From NCBI RefSeq assembly GCF_015602705.1, contig NZ_CP059081.1, forward strand, positions 877,702-941,701: DNA of 64,000 nt, read 5' to 3'. The notes under the pieces are model-generated. The model was not told where the DNA came from. It saw only the letters and a program-made list of their open reading frames with translations, and searched no databases. This stretch comes from Acinetobacter lwoffii. Lineage in GTDB: Bacteria; Pseudomonadota; Gammaproteobacteria; Pseudomonadales; Moraxellaceae. Below are positions 28,502 to 37,242 of the stretch, in pieces (position 1 is the first letter of the stretch; each line of letters starts with the position of its first letter). Made by a program: the position numbers and the translations under genes.

Positions 28502-29080
28502 ATGGATGACTTAGAGGAAATTACAAAATCCATCGATGTGCTGATCCAAGATAAACCACTGGATTTCCTTGGACACTGTGAGCTAAAAACTGGATGTAAA
28601 TTATTGATCATAGATTTACTTATAAATTTTAATAGGTTGGAGGTGCATCTCAAGAGGCTCGTAACATATGTAGAAATACCTACATATAAGGATGAAGTGA
28701 GAACCTTACCTTTGTCACAGCTTATAAATGTGAAAGAATTACATAAGCATTTGAATGGTGAAATAATTTATTTATTGGGGAAAGTTGAGAAGAACTTATT
28801 TGTTAGAAATTTAATTGCTCATTCAATTCCTACACTAATAAAGGATAAATATATCGTTTTCTTATCTCATGATATTAGTGAATTAAAAAAAATACGCATC
28901 AATGCGAAGAGGGAGGATTATAAATATGCAGAAACAGAGAGAACGAAAGCCTTATTAAAATTGAAAGAAAAAATAGATCATAGTAATTATAGTGTTATGA
29001 GGCTTAATGATTTGATTGGATTAAATGAGCTTTTAGATTATTTAATAAAGGAAATAGAATTTATTGTGAATCATATATGA
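28502..29080 (+). CDS. Orphan protein with HEPN-like RN-x3-H motif
   Basis: A 192-residue, mostly helical, charged protein that I do not recognise as a named family. VRNLIAHS places Arg102, Asn103 and His107 in the R-polar-x3-H pattern typical of HEPN RNases and HEPN-like structural domains. AAGGAAG six bases before the ATG is a strong ribosome-binding site. The gene is much more AT-rich and uses AT-ending codons (TTA, ATA, AAA) far more than its neighbours, which suggests later arrival. No nucleotidyltransferase or antitoxin partner gene sits beside it. Its promoter region overlaps that of ahcY. Function is unknown; a toxin or defence role is only a guess. Confidence 0.7.
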   Translation: MDDLEEITKSIDVLIQDKPLDFLGHCELKTGCKLLIIDLLINFNRLEVHLKRLVTYVEIPTYKDEVRTLPLSQLINVKELHKHLNGEIIYLLGKVEKNLFVRNLIAHSIPTLIKDKYIVFLSHDISELKKIRINAKREDYKYAETERTKALLKLKEKIDHSNYSVMRLNDLIGLNELLDYLIKEIEFIVNHI

Positions 29081-29085
29081 TAATA

Positions 29086-29111
29086 AAAAGCCCATCATTT
29101 GACGGGCTTTT
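29086..29111. terminator. Bidirectional terminator
   Basis: AAAAGCCC/GGGCTTTT stem between the orphan gene and the convergent Sel1 gene. Confidence 0.85.
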
Positions 29112-29115
29112 CGTT

Positions 29116-29640
29116 TTATTTAGCTTCTTGCTCAGCAGCATGCGCTTTTTGGGCCCAGAACTCAGCTAGTTCTTCATCGCCATCTACACCTAAACCAGTG
29201 GCATAAATAAAAGCAAGATCGCGCATGGCCTGAACCTCGCCCCATTCCGCAGCCTGTTTAACTAAAGAAATCGATTTCTCTACATCTTTTTCAATTACAT
29301 CACCGCGACGGTAGAAACCTGCCAGTTCTAAAGTCGCAGCAGGGTGCTTCTCAATATTGGCCTTGCTTAACCAGTAATAGGCTAACTCAAAGTGAGCTAT
29401 GGATTCTTCCGGATCTTCTTCTGCTAATTCTTTGGCATAAACGGTATAACCTTCACCTAACCAGTACATTGCATCCACCAGCCCGCCGTTGGCAGCTTTC
29501 AATGCCCATTCTTCAGCCAGAATGATGTCATCATCATGCTCGCTTTGCATATACAGCTCAGCTAGTTCAAATTGCGCTTCAGCATTACCGGCTAAGGCAA
29601 GATTGGTCAGGACAGCAGAGGGAGAAACACGCTGGGTCAT
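29116..29640 (-). CDS. Sel1/TPR-repeat protein
   Basis: A 174-residue helical-repeat protein. Several Sel1-like units are visible, for example NAEAQFELAELYMQSE, GLVDAMYWLGEGYTVYAKE, PAATLELAGFYRRGD and GEVQAMRDLAFIYATGLGVDGD. Such repeats usually act as protein-binding scaffolds. There is no signal peptide, so a cytoplasmic location is likely. It is rich in Glu and Ala. The partner is unknown. A terminator of the upstream PepSY operon lies between it and that operon. Confidence 0.85.
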   Translation of the reverse strand: MTQRVSPSAVLTNLALAGNAEAQFELAELYMQSEHDDDIILAEEWALKAANGGLVDAMYWLGEGYTVYAKELAEEDPEESIAHFELAYYWLSKANIEKHPAATLELAGFYRRGDVIEKDVEKSISLVKQAAEWGEVQAMRDLAFIYATGLGVDGDEELAEFWAQKAHAAEQEAK

Positions 29641-29684
29641 ATCAACATCTCAAAAATATTGTGCGTAGACTAAAAGGTTTAAAG

Positions 29685-29714
29685 CAAAAAAGCCAATCCG
29701 AAGGCCAGCTTTTT
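29685..29714 (-). terminator. Terminator of the PepSY operon
   Basis: On the minus strand AAAAAGC and GCTTTTTT flank a GGCC/GGATTGGC-type stem, 24 bases after the DUF3325-like stop. Confidence 0.75.
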
Positions 29715-29737
29715 AAAGAGATTGGTCAATCAAATGA

Positions 29738-30076
29738 TTAGATCAAGCAAATAATCCCTGAGATCGAAGCGATGAACACACAGAACATTACGATCACTTT
29801 AATTTTACTTGCCAGATAGCTCAGACTTAAACCGACCACCAGTGCTGCAAAAGTTAGACTACCCAGCCAGTAACTGATCATATTGCTGGCAAATCCTGTT
29901 AACAGACACAGAATCAGGGCAATTATGAGCAATACCCAACCCAGAATAGTCGCAAGTTGTGTCTTTGCAGGGTCAAGTTCTGTATCAAAAATCTGTTTTT
30001 GATGTTTGGACATCGACATTGCAAGCGCAAAGAAACCCAGTGAAGTTAAAGCCCAAATCAGGAAGAAGAACATCAT
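29738..30076 (-). CDS. DUF3325-like small inner-membrane protein
   Basis: A 112-residue protein with about four hydrophobic segments and no catalytic motif. The helix-loop pattern and its place after a PepSY protein match DUF3325 proteins, which are repeatedly found with PepSY and DUF3649 genes near iron-uptake loci. Its start overlaps the PepSY stop by four bases (ATGA). Function is unknown; the operon suggests a role in iron acquisition or ferric-siderophore reduction. Confidence 0.75.
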   Translation of the reverse strand: MMFFFLIWALTSLGFFALAMSMSKHQKQIFDTELDPAKTQLATILGWVLLIIALILCLLTGFASNMISYWLGSLTFAALVVGLSLSYLASKIKVIVMFCVFIASISGIICLI

Positions 30077-31806
30077 GCCCGATTCTCCTTGAGAGCAGCC
30101 TTGGCTTTTTTAGGCGACAAACCTTTATGGTTTTTCACTTTTTTAAATGAAAACCAGAACAGGATCGCAAGCACCCACATCGCCAGATCAAAAGACGCAA
30201 TCACCCATTGACCATGCATAATGGTGTTCCAGATTGCCTGGCCGCCGGTCAGAAAATTGACGATTGGCAGCAAGGCAAATGCGGCAGTAGCAAGCAGTAA
30301 TAGTTCCAGCCAAGCCTGACGATGACTGCGAATCATGGCATAGAGCAAGGTCAGCAACCAGACAATAAAGAAGCTACGTATTTCCCAGTTCAGACGCATG
30401 TCCATGTCTGCCGGAATGAAACGGTTGGCATAGAAATAGGTGGCGCAGGCAATCGGTAAGCCAATAATGGCAGCGATATTGGTGACTTCCACAAGACGAT
30501 AACCAAAGGATTTATAGCCTTGCTTCTGTTGTTGTGGCGCACGTTTGACACACCATAGAATCAAGCCGGTCGCAATCATCAAGGTGCCCACCACACCTGA
30601 GATGAACAATAACCAGCGTAGAGCCAAGTCCACGCCACGTGCTTCATGCAATGTGGTGAATACATTATAAATACCATTTGCGACCGAAGGCGTTTTCAGT
30701 GTGGTTTGATCCGGCTCTAAATCACCTGTTACGCCATTAAAAGCAAGGCTCGGATAAACATTACGATAAGCTATGCTGACTCCGTTTAAGGCACGAAGTT
30801 CAATTTCAGCTTTTACGGTATTTGGCTGGATGATGGTTATCGTACCCACTGGATTATTTTTCCATTCTTTTTCGGCTGTTGCCAAGATCGGAGTAAGATC
30901 GGTTAATGGTGCAGGAGGTACAGCTTGTATTTCATCACGAGAGCGGCGACCTTCACTGCGTGCCGACATTTCACCGCGCTCGCCACGATTTTCTCTCTCA
31001 GCTTGCGGTCGACGTTCTTTGCTCTCACTATGGCTGTCACGGGATTCAGCCTGAATACTGTTGTCTTGAACCAAACTCTTACGTTGATCCTGAAGGAAAG
31101 CACCACGATTTTCATAAATCTGGTTTACGCCCCAGGGCATGAGGGTAAAAAGCAATAATAATAAGCCACTGAAGGTAATCATGATGTGAAAGGGCAGGGC
31201 AAATACCGCAGTAGCATTGTGTGCATCCAACCATGAACGCTGACCTTTGCCGGGACGGAAAGTAAAAAAATCCTTGAAAATTTTCTTATGGGTAATGACA
31301 CCGCTGATGATTGCCACCAGCATGAGCAGGGTCGCAACGCCGACCATCCAGCGCGCCCAGATTCTTGGCAAACCATACAATTCAAAGTGGAAACGGTATA
31401 AGAATGAACCACCGCGTGTTTCACGCGCTTGCAAAACTTCGCCGGTGGCGCTGTCAATCGTCACGCGGGTACCGCCACGACGGGCACGCGGATCTTCGCC
31501 GGCACTACGAATAGTCAGGGTGGTAGTATTTTGGCGTGAGTTAGGAAGCTGGATTGCCCAGCTGCCAGCATCCGGATGGTGCTGTTGCAGATAAGCCAGT
31601 GCCACACGGGTTTGTTCGATTTGAGTCTTTGGTGGAACTGATTGATGAAATTCCGGTTTCATCCAGACGGTAATTTCGTTCTGGAAAAAGCTTAAGGTTC
31701 CGGTCAAGAAAATCGCATATAAAAGCCAGCCTAAAATCAGACTGGCCCAAGTATGCAACCACGACATCGACTGGCGTGGACCTTCGGGTTTTGCGTCTAC
31801 TCTCAT
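30073..31806 (-). CDS. PepSY-associated transmembrane protein
   Basis: A 577-residue inner-membrane protein of the PepSY_TM (PiuB-like) group. The first helix is near 17-40, a periplasmic PepSY-like region precedes the VATLLMLVAIISGVITHKKIF helix and the conserved histidine-containing HNATAVFALPFHIMITFSGLLLL helix; three or four helices end the protein. Conserved histidines could bind haem or metal, as proposed for ferric-reductase-like members. An Arg/Glu/Ser-rich low-complexity stretch covers about residues 245-290. It lies in an operon controlled by a Fur box. Confidence 0.85.
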   Translation of the reverse strand: MRVDAKPEGPRQSMSWLHTWASLILGWLLYAIFLTGTLSFFQNEITVWMKPEFHQSVPPKTQIEQTRVALAYLQQHHPDAGSWAIQLPNSRQNTTTLTIRSAGEDPRARRGGTRVTIDSATGEVLQARETRGGSFLYRFHFELYGLPRIWARWMVGVATLLMLVAIISGVITHKKIFKDFFTFRPGKGQRSWLDAHNATAVFALPFHIMITFSGLLLLLFTLMPWGVNQIYENRGAFLQDQRKSLVQDNSIQAESRDSHSESKERRPQAERENRGERGEMSARSEGRRSRDEIQAVPPAPLTDLTPILATAEKEWKNNPVGTITIIQPNTVKAEIELRALNGVSIAYRNVYPSLAFNGVTGDLEPDQTTLKTPSVANGIYNVFTTLHEARGVDLALRWLLFISGVVGTLMIATGLILWCVKRAPQQQKQGYKSFGYRLVEVTNIAAIIGLPIACATYFYANRFIPADMDMRLNWEIRSFFIVWLLTLLYAMIRSHRQAWLELLLLATAAFALLPIVNFLTGGQAIWNTIMHGQWVIASFDLAMWVLAILFWFSFKKVKNHKGLSPKKAKAALKENRA

Positions 31807-31807
31807 C

Positions 31808-32164
31808 TCAATTTCCTAAAAGCTTATAGGCGATATAGAGTAAAACACCGGGAATCGCGATCCCGAGCGTAGCTTTGAGCGTCTTATTCACCATAAATAC
31901 CCAGATAAATGCAGCAGCATTCAAGCTAAAGCCAATCAGGGTGGCGGACATGGCTGCACTGCTTCCACTGTCGATAAAAAGCTGGGCAATCAAGATCGTT
32001 GCCAGTGTAGCCAGTAGATAACCGCCAGCACCCGCCAGAATAAAGCGATATAAAATCATCCCACGATAAGCCAGCATATTTGCTTTGACTTTATTTTTGC
32101 TTGATGGTTTCGGTGCAGTAACTGTTCCAGTCGCTATGGCTTGCATATTCGGACTATTCATCAT
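31808..32164 (-). CDS. DUF3649-like membrane protein, first gene of the PepSY operon
   Basis: A 118-residue protein with a polar N-terminus and about three hydrophobic helices. The block RFILAGAGGYLLATLATILIAQLF matches the DUF3649 style. Its stop is two bases from the PepSY start, so the genes are co-transcribed. Two adjacent ATG codons (32164 and 32161) can serve as start. The Fur box is 37 bases upstream. No TonB-dependent receptor gene accompanies the operon in this window. Confidence 0.75.
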   Translation of the reverse strand: MMNSPNMQAIATGTVTAPKPSSKNKVKANMLAYRGMILYRFILAGAGGYLLATLATILIAQLFIDSGSSAAMSATLIGFSLNAAAFIWVFMVNKTLKATLGIAIPGVLLYIAYKLLGN

Positions 32165-32200
32165 CGAAAATTCTATTTACAAACTTATGAAGTAATTAAT

Positions 32201-32219
32201 GATAATGATAACAATTATT
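32201..32219. promoter_or_regulatory. Fur box upstream of the PepSY operon
   Basis: GATAATGATAACAATTATT agrees with the 19-base Fur consensus GATAATGATAATCATTATC at 16 positions. It lies 37 bases upstream of the first gene of the operon, where a promoter is expected, so repression by iron-loaded Fur is likely. Confidence 0.8.
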
Positions 32220-32340
32220 GTTTAGATTTTAAATATGGGTTGTTGAACTATTTATATGAAAAATAAGTAAAACTGGAAGTTAGGTTAAAAAAGAGAGGGG
32301 GAAGGGAATTAAAAAAGATCAAAATGTAAGGCTTGAAAAT

Positions 32341-32366
32341 AAAAACAGCGGCTCGAAGGCCGCTGT
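32341..32366 (-). terminator. Terminator of the Tim44-like gene
   Basis: ACAGCGGC/GCCGCTGT stem with a six-base loop, followed on the minus strand by TTTTTATTTT. Confidence 0.85.
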
Positions 32367-32387
32367 CTAAACTTCATTTATTCACGA

Positions 32388-33392
32388 TTAGTCTTGCTGA
32401 ATACCTGCAACCACCCAGTCCTGATTTGAACCTGCTGGTTTGGTGAAATGCCAGATTTCTGCGAACGGTTGCGGCAAGCTGTTTAAGTCTTCGCTTACCG
32501 TACCTGTAAAGCGTACGCTGACAATATATTGGCCATTGTCAGTCGATGAGTCGACGACCATCGCATTCAGATTTGAAAACTCGGCAACATCCTGATCCTG
32601 ATTGCTCATGATGTCGTTATACATTGACTGATAAAGTTCAGGAGTCAGATAACGCTGAATTTCAGAAATGTTGCTTGCTGTATTCATGGACTGAATATGG
32701 TTAAAACGCTGACGCGCTACACGCAAGAATGCTGCAGGTTCAGTACCATCCGGTAACTGGCTGCCACTTTGGGTATAAGCTGCACCAAAAGGCGCGTTAT
32801 TTACCGGAGCAGAACCGAACGGAGCATTGTTGCTTGACGTTTGACCACCCACATTCTGACCAAAAATATTGGTACTGTCACCACCGCGAGGTGCAGTCGG
32901 TGCCTGACCAAAAGGTGCTGTATTACCAGCACCGCTATTTGGTGCGTATGGGTTAGAAGCTACTTTTTTTTTTGCGCCCATCTTACGGAAAATGAAGAAG
33001 GCAACAGCAGCAGCAAGAAGGATCCAGATCCAGCCTGGAATACCACCTTTTTCCTCTTCGGCTTGAGCAGCCTGAGCTTCAGATGCTGCTACACTTTGAT
33101 CATCCGCCAAGGCATTGGCAGCAACTGCACCAATCGCAGCACCGGCTACACCCGCGGCAACCATGCCGCCGACACCCGGACCGGATTTTTGCTGGGTTGC
33201 AGCACCGGCAACTGGCGCTTGTTGAGCAGGCGCAGCTTGACGAGGTTGTTGATAAGATTGAGTAGGTTGTGCAGAACGTTGCATGCCGTGACTTTTACCG
33301 CCACCTGCACGTTTTGCTTCAGCTGCAAAAGGCGCAACCAATAAAACTGCTGTCAAGATACCTGTGATCAAACCGCGCTGTCGAACTTCCAT
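32388..33392 (-). CDS. Tim44-like domain protein
   Basis: A 334-residue protein. A cleavable signal (about 1-27, ending AAEAKRA) is followed by a Gln/Pro/Ala-rich segment, a Gly/Ala-rich hydrophobic stretch (about 72-95), a transmembrane helix (about 118-138) and a low-complexity Asn/Gly/Ala/Pro region. The C-terminal 120 residues form a Tim44-like domain (FLRVARQRFNHIQSMNTASNISEIQRYLTPELYQ, then WHFTK). Bacterial members are thought to act at the membrane, but the function is not known. AGGA precedes the start. Confidence 0.85.
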   Translation of the reverse strand: MEVRQRGLITGILTAVLLVAPFAAEAKRAGGGKSHGMQRSAQPTQSYQQPRQAAPAQQAPVAGAATQQKSGPGVGGMVAAGVAGAAIGAVAANALADDQSVAASEAQAAQAEEEKGGIPGWIWILLAAAVAFFIFRKMGAKKKVASNPYAPNSGAGNTAPFGQAPTAPRGGDSTNIFGQNVGGQTSSNNAPFGSAPVNNAPFGAAYTQSGSQLPDGTEPAAFLRVARQRFNHIQSMNTASNISEIQRYLTPELYQSMYNDIMSNQDQDVAEFSNLNAMVVDSSTDNGQYIVSVRFTGTVSEDLNSLPQPFAEIWHFTKPAGSNQDWVVAGIQQD

Positions 33393-33510
33393 TCATTTTT
33401 CCTATGAGAATAAAACCTGTTTGTACAGTCTATTTATATAGGCTTTGTGTGGAATTTCAATCAAAAATCTGTATTTTTTTGCTCTTTGTACGAAATGAGC
33501 CGGTTTACAG

Positions 33511-34902
33511 TTAATTGAGTTCATCACTCAGCGCCATTGCCTCGCTCAAGGCTTCATGTAAACGCGCAACTGCAATAATTTGCACGCCCTCAATGGATTT
33601 TTGCGGTGCATTGCCGCGAGGGACAATAATGTATTTAAAACCATGTTTAATCGCTTCTTTCAGCCGTTCCTGACCGTTCGGCACAGGGCGAATCTCTCCA
33701 GACAGTCCGACTTCCCCAAAAACCGCCAGCTGTTGCGGTAAGGCTTTGCCACGAATGCTGGAAGCGCAGGCGAGAAGTACCGCCAGATCCGAACCTGTTT
33801 CGGTGATTTTCAAACCACCGACAATATTGACATAAACATCCTGGCCGGAGGTTTGCACACCACCATGCCGATGCATGACTGCAAGGAGCATATTTAGACG
33901 GTTCTGATCCAAACCAAGCGCTACGCGTCTTGGTTGGCCATGTGCATCATCGACCAATGCCTGAACTTCAACCAGAAGCGGGCGCGTACCTTCACGGCTG
34001 ATCATCACAATCGAGCCGGGAATGGCTTCATCATAACGGCTTAAAAAGATGGCTGAAGGATTGGAAACTTCGCGTAGACCTTTATCGGTCATGCCGAACA
34101 CACCGAGTTCATTGACTGCACCAAAACGGTTTTTGACCGCTCGAATCATCCGGTAACGTGAATCCGATTGGCCTTCAAAATACAGCACACAGTCGACCAT
34201 ATGTTCCAGTACGCGCGGACCTGCCAAGGCGCCTTCTTTGGTCACATGACCGACCAAGAATAAAGATGTACCGCTATTTTTGGCAAAACGGGTCAGCAGA
34301 GCCGCTGATTCACGAATCTGTGAGACACCACCCGGTGCAGATTGTAGGGTCTCGGTATACAGGGTTTGGATCGAGTCCAAAATGGCCACCGCAGGACGTT
34401 GCTGGGCCAGCACTTCACAAATACGTTCGACACAGGTTTCTGCCATGACTTTGAGCTGATCGGTCGGCAGATCCAGACGCTGGGCACGTAAAGCCACCTG
34501 AGACAAGGATTCCTCACCGGTCACATACAGGGCTGGATTTTTGGCAGATGCCATGTGCGTGGCTGTTTGTAGCAAAATAGTCGATTTACCAATCCCGGGA
34601 TCACCGCCGATCAAGACCACCGAACCGGTCACCAGTCCGCCACCCAAGACCCGGTCAAATTCGCTGATCCCCGTCGGCAGACGGGTTTCATGAGAGACTG
34701 AAACCTGATTTAAAGTCGTGATGCTGGACGCCTGGCCTGCATATCCACCACCGATTTTTGGCTGGGCGCGATGCGTCACTGCCGGTGCAATGGTCACCTC
34801 AACCAGGCTGTTCCATTCCCCGCATTCAGAACACTGCCCCGACCATTTTGGATGATCGGCACCACACTGTTCACAACGATACACACTTTTTGCTTTAGCC
34901 AT
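33511..34902 (-). CDS. radA: DNA repair protein RadA
   Basis: A 463-residue RecA-like ATPase that promotes branch migration in recombination. An N-terminal zinc finger uses Cys10, Cys13, Cys24 and Cys27. Walker A GGDPGIGKST is at 99-108. The RadA-specific KNRFG motif follows near 255, and a Lon-protease-like C-terminal domain ends the protein. Length fits the family. It is divergent from a small conserved orphan gene. Confidence 0.96.
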   Translation of the reverse strand: MAKAKSVYRCEQCGADHPKWSGQCSECGEWNSLVEVTIAPAVTHRAQPKIGGGYAGQASSITTLNQVSVSHETRLPTGISEFDRVLGGGLVTGSVVLIGGDPGIGKSTILLQTATHMASAKNPALYVTGEESLSQVALRAQRLDLPTDQLKVMAETCVERICEVLAQQRPAVAILDSIQTLYTETLQSAPGGVSQIRESAALLTRFAKNSGTSLFLVGHVTKEGALAGPRVLEHMVDCVLYFEGQSDSRYRMIRAVKNRFGAVNELGVFGMTDKGLREVSNPSAIFLSRYDEAIPGSIVMISREGTRPLLVEVQALVDDAHGQPRRVALGLDQNRLNMLLAVMHRHGGVQTSGQDVYVNIVGGLKITETGSDLAVLLACASSIRGKALPQQLAVFGEVGLSGEIRPVPNGQERLKEAIKHGFKYIIVPRGNAPQKSIEGVQIIAVARLHEALSEAMALSDELN

Positions 34903-35076
34903 ATTTGAAGATGTAGCGATTGAAATTGAGTGACAGCATAGCGGTGAATGCTATAGAAAACCAAGCCTTTCACCTGAAAAATCATAGTTTTTACGACAAG
35001 GCTTGTCGTTTTTATTTATGCTGATTTGAATGCTATGCGTCAACGCCGTCTATAATGCCCATCTTGTTATGCTGGA

Positions 35077-35481
35077 ATGGAACAGATCTTGTCACAATTG
35101 CTGAAACATATTGATGCGATCGCACGTGAAAAAAACCGTGATGTGCTGTTTGTGCATTTTGATCATTATGTACATCCAGATCGGGACGCAAACTCGGTTC
35201 GCCAGATTTTGATCGGCTGGCTAGAGCAACAGGGCATTGTCTATATGCCGTGTTTAGGTGTGGATCAAACCGTCCATAGTGAAATCTACCTGGGTGGTCT
35301 TTATCTGGATGTACCTTTTGATCTGCAGCATAAAGCCTACCAAAAACTGAGTGAGTATCTGGAAGATGATCAGGGCAATATGAAAATTGACGGGATTCTG
35401 TTTTTTGTTCTTTCTTTGGCTCTGGCGCTTGAACTCGAGTCTGATAGCAAAGTACCACAATGGGGTGGTTTGCGTTGCTAA
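35077..35481 (+). CDS. Conserved-looking hypothetical protein, 134 aa
   Basis: I do not recognise the family. The protein is soluble-looking, rich in Asp/Glu/His, with HFDHYVHPDRDANS near 27-40 and GVDQTVHSEIYLGGLYLDVPFD near 60-81, which suggest an alpha/beta fold. The C-terminal part contains a hydrophobic stretch ILFFVLSLALALELE. It is divergent from radA by about 170 bases and ends before a bidirectional terminator. Codon use resembles its neighbours, so it is likely to be native. Confidence 0.7.
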   Translation: MEQILSQLLKHIDAIAREKNRDVLFVHFDHYVHPDRDANSVRQILIGWLEQQGIVYMPCLGVDQTVHSEIYLGGLYLDVPFDLQHKAYQKLSEYLEDDQGNMKIDGILFFVLSLALALELESDSKVPQWGGLRC

Positions 35482-35516
35482 ATTTTCATAATGAAAAATG
35501 GAAAAGATTAAGCAGA

Positions 35517-35542
35517 AAAAGCCACGATTGACGTGGCTCTTT
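35517..35542. terminator. Bidirectional terminator
   Basis: GCCACG/CGTGGC stem with A-tract to the left and a T-rich tract to the right, between convergent genes. Confidence 0.8.
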
Positions 35543-35576
35543 ACTATTTAAGTTGAGTAATTAAATAGCTTATCAA

Positions 35577-36923
35577 TTAATAAAGTTCACCAGATTTACG
35601 TCTTGCAATAAAGTCTTTCGATTCCTTGGCAATCACTCCGGATAAAAGCAATAGTGCAATTAAGTTTGGAACCGCCATGAGCCCATTAAAGGTATCGGCG
35701 AAGAGCCAAACCAGATCAAGGGTCGCCACACAGCCAATAAATACCGAAGCGATATAAATAATGCGATAGGGCAGCACAAACTTCTCACCGAGCAAATAAG
35801 TGGCACATTTCTCGCCATAGTAGCTCCAACCCAAGATGGTGGAATAAGCAAAGAAAATAATCCCGAGGGTCACAATCCAGCCGCCGATCCCAGGCAACAG
35901 TTTGTCAAACGCGCTGATGGTCAATACTGCGCCGGTCTGGTCACCGAATGAGTTGCCGGCCATGATATAACCCATCACCAGTACAATACCGGTAATCGAA
36001 CAGACGATAATCGTATCAATAAAGGTACCAGTCATAGACACCAGACCTTGACGCGCCGGATGATCGGTTTTCGCTGCTGCGGCCGCAATCGGTGCAGAAC
36101 CCATACCGGCTTCGTTGGAGAATACTCCACGCGCTACACCATAACGAATCGCTGCGCCAATCGCACCACCTACAGCAGCCTCACCGGTAAAGGCATAGGT
36201 AAAGATCATTTTCAGGGCTGGAGCGACTAACTCCAGATTGTTGATGATAATCGTCACTCCCCCTGCAACATAGCCCAGGGCCATAACTGGAACAATTACT
36301 GAAGAAGCGCGAGAAATGGTTTGAATTCCGCCGAGAATCACCAGTGCTGAAAAGGCGGTAATGACGATACCGGTCATCCAGGTTTCGATGCCCAAGCTGT
36401 TTTCAACCGCCAGTGCTACAGTATTCGACTGTACTGAACTGCCGATTCCAAAAGAAGCCAGTGTCCCGAACAAGGCAAAAATCAGTGCCAGCCATTTCCA
36501 TTTCAGACCACGCTCGATGTAGTACATCGGACCACCCGACATTTCACCTTTTTCATTTTTGACTCGGTATTTGACTGCCAGAACACCTTCGCCATATTTG
36601 GTGGCCATACCAAACAGGGCGGTCATCCACATCCAGAACACGGCGCCCGGACCCCCGAGGACACAGGCAGTGGCTACGCCGGCAATGTTACCGGTACCAA
36701 TCGTGGCAGAGAGTGCGGTCATCAATGAAGCAAATTGGGAAATATCACCTGAATGGTCAGGGTGCTTGCCAAAGACCTGTTTGAAGGCTAGGGGCAACAT
36801 GCGGAACTGCCAGAACAATAAACGGAAGGTAAGGAAAATCCCGGTACCGACAATCAGTACCAGCATATAAGGGCCCCAGACCCAGCCGCTTAAAGTTTCC
36901 ATTAAACTTTGTAAATTTTGCAT
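35577..36923 (-). CDS. Sodium:alanine/glycine symporter (AGCS family)
   Basis: A 448-residue inner-membrane transporter that takes up alanine or glycine with Na+. Family marks include FASLMTALSATIGTGNIAGVATA near 62-84, KYRVKNEKGEMSGGPMYYIERG, and RGVFSNEAGMGSAPIAAAAAKTDHP near 265-290. About ten hydrophobic helices are visible. AAGAAG lies upstream of the start. The divergent neighbour is a CycA-like permease for small amino acids, which suggests a shared substrate group. Confidence 0.92.
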   Translation of the reverse strand: MQNLQSLMETLSGWVWGPYMLVLIVGTGIFLTFRLLFWQFRMLPLAFKQVFGKHPDHSGDISQFASLMTALSATIGTGNIAGVATACVLGGPGAVFWMWMTALFGMATKYGEGVLAVKYRVKNEKGEMSGGPMYYIERGLKWKWLALIFALFGTLASFGIGSSVQSNTVALAVENSLGIETWMTGIVITAFSALVILGGIQTISRASSVIVPVMALGYVAGGVTIIINNLELVAPALKMIFTYAFTGEAAVGGAIGAAIRYGVARGVFSNEAGMGSAPIAAAAAKTDHPARQGLVSMTGTFIDTIIVCSITGIVLVMGYIMAGNSFGDQTGAVLTISAFDKLLPGIGGWIVTLGIIFFAYSTILGWSYYGEKCATYLLGEKFVLPYRIIYIASVFIGCVATLDLVWLFADTFNGLMAVPNLIALLLLSGVIAKESKDFIARRKSGELY

Positions 36924-37242
36924 AAAATTCTTCTTATTGATCCATGTCTGTGTAGTTCGAGGTATTGCTTAAAAAGCAATTGCTATGCCAGATGCATTCA
37001 TCCTAAATGCATAAATTGGCTGAATAGTATTTTATTTTTTACACAGTTTTAAAAATTTGACAAGAAATTACTGGAATCTTTCAGGTCAAAAATAAAGCAA
37101 AAATGTAACTGGAGAGCGATATAAGAAAAATAAATTAACTTCTTCAATTAATCAGGAAATACAAATGATGCAAATTTTATTTTTGTATTCAGCATTTTTT
37201 ACGTTAATTTGTCGCGAGTAAAACTCAAAGTTGTAATTAATA
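36924..37242. other. 319-base divergent promoter region of AGCS and CycA genes
   Basis: No gene is seen. Two perfect inverted repeats lie close to the AGCS gene: ATTGCTT-AAA-AAGCAAT (36964-36980) and ATGCATT-7 bases-AATGCAT (36992-37012). They may be regulator sites or leader hairpins of the AGCS transcript. No glycine-riboswitch core could be found on either strand. The right part is AT-rich. Confidence 0.6.

Noticed and set aside
36924..37242. Glycine riboswitch upstream of the AGCS symporter
   Set aside because: The glycine aptamer core was not found on either strand.
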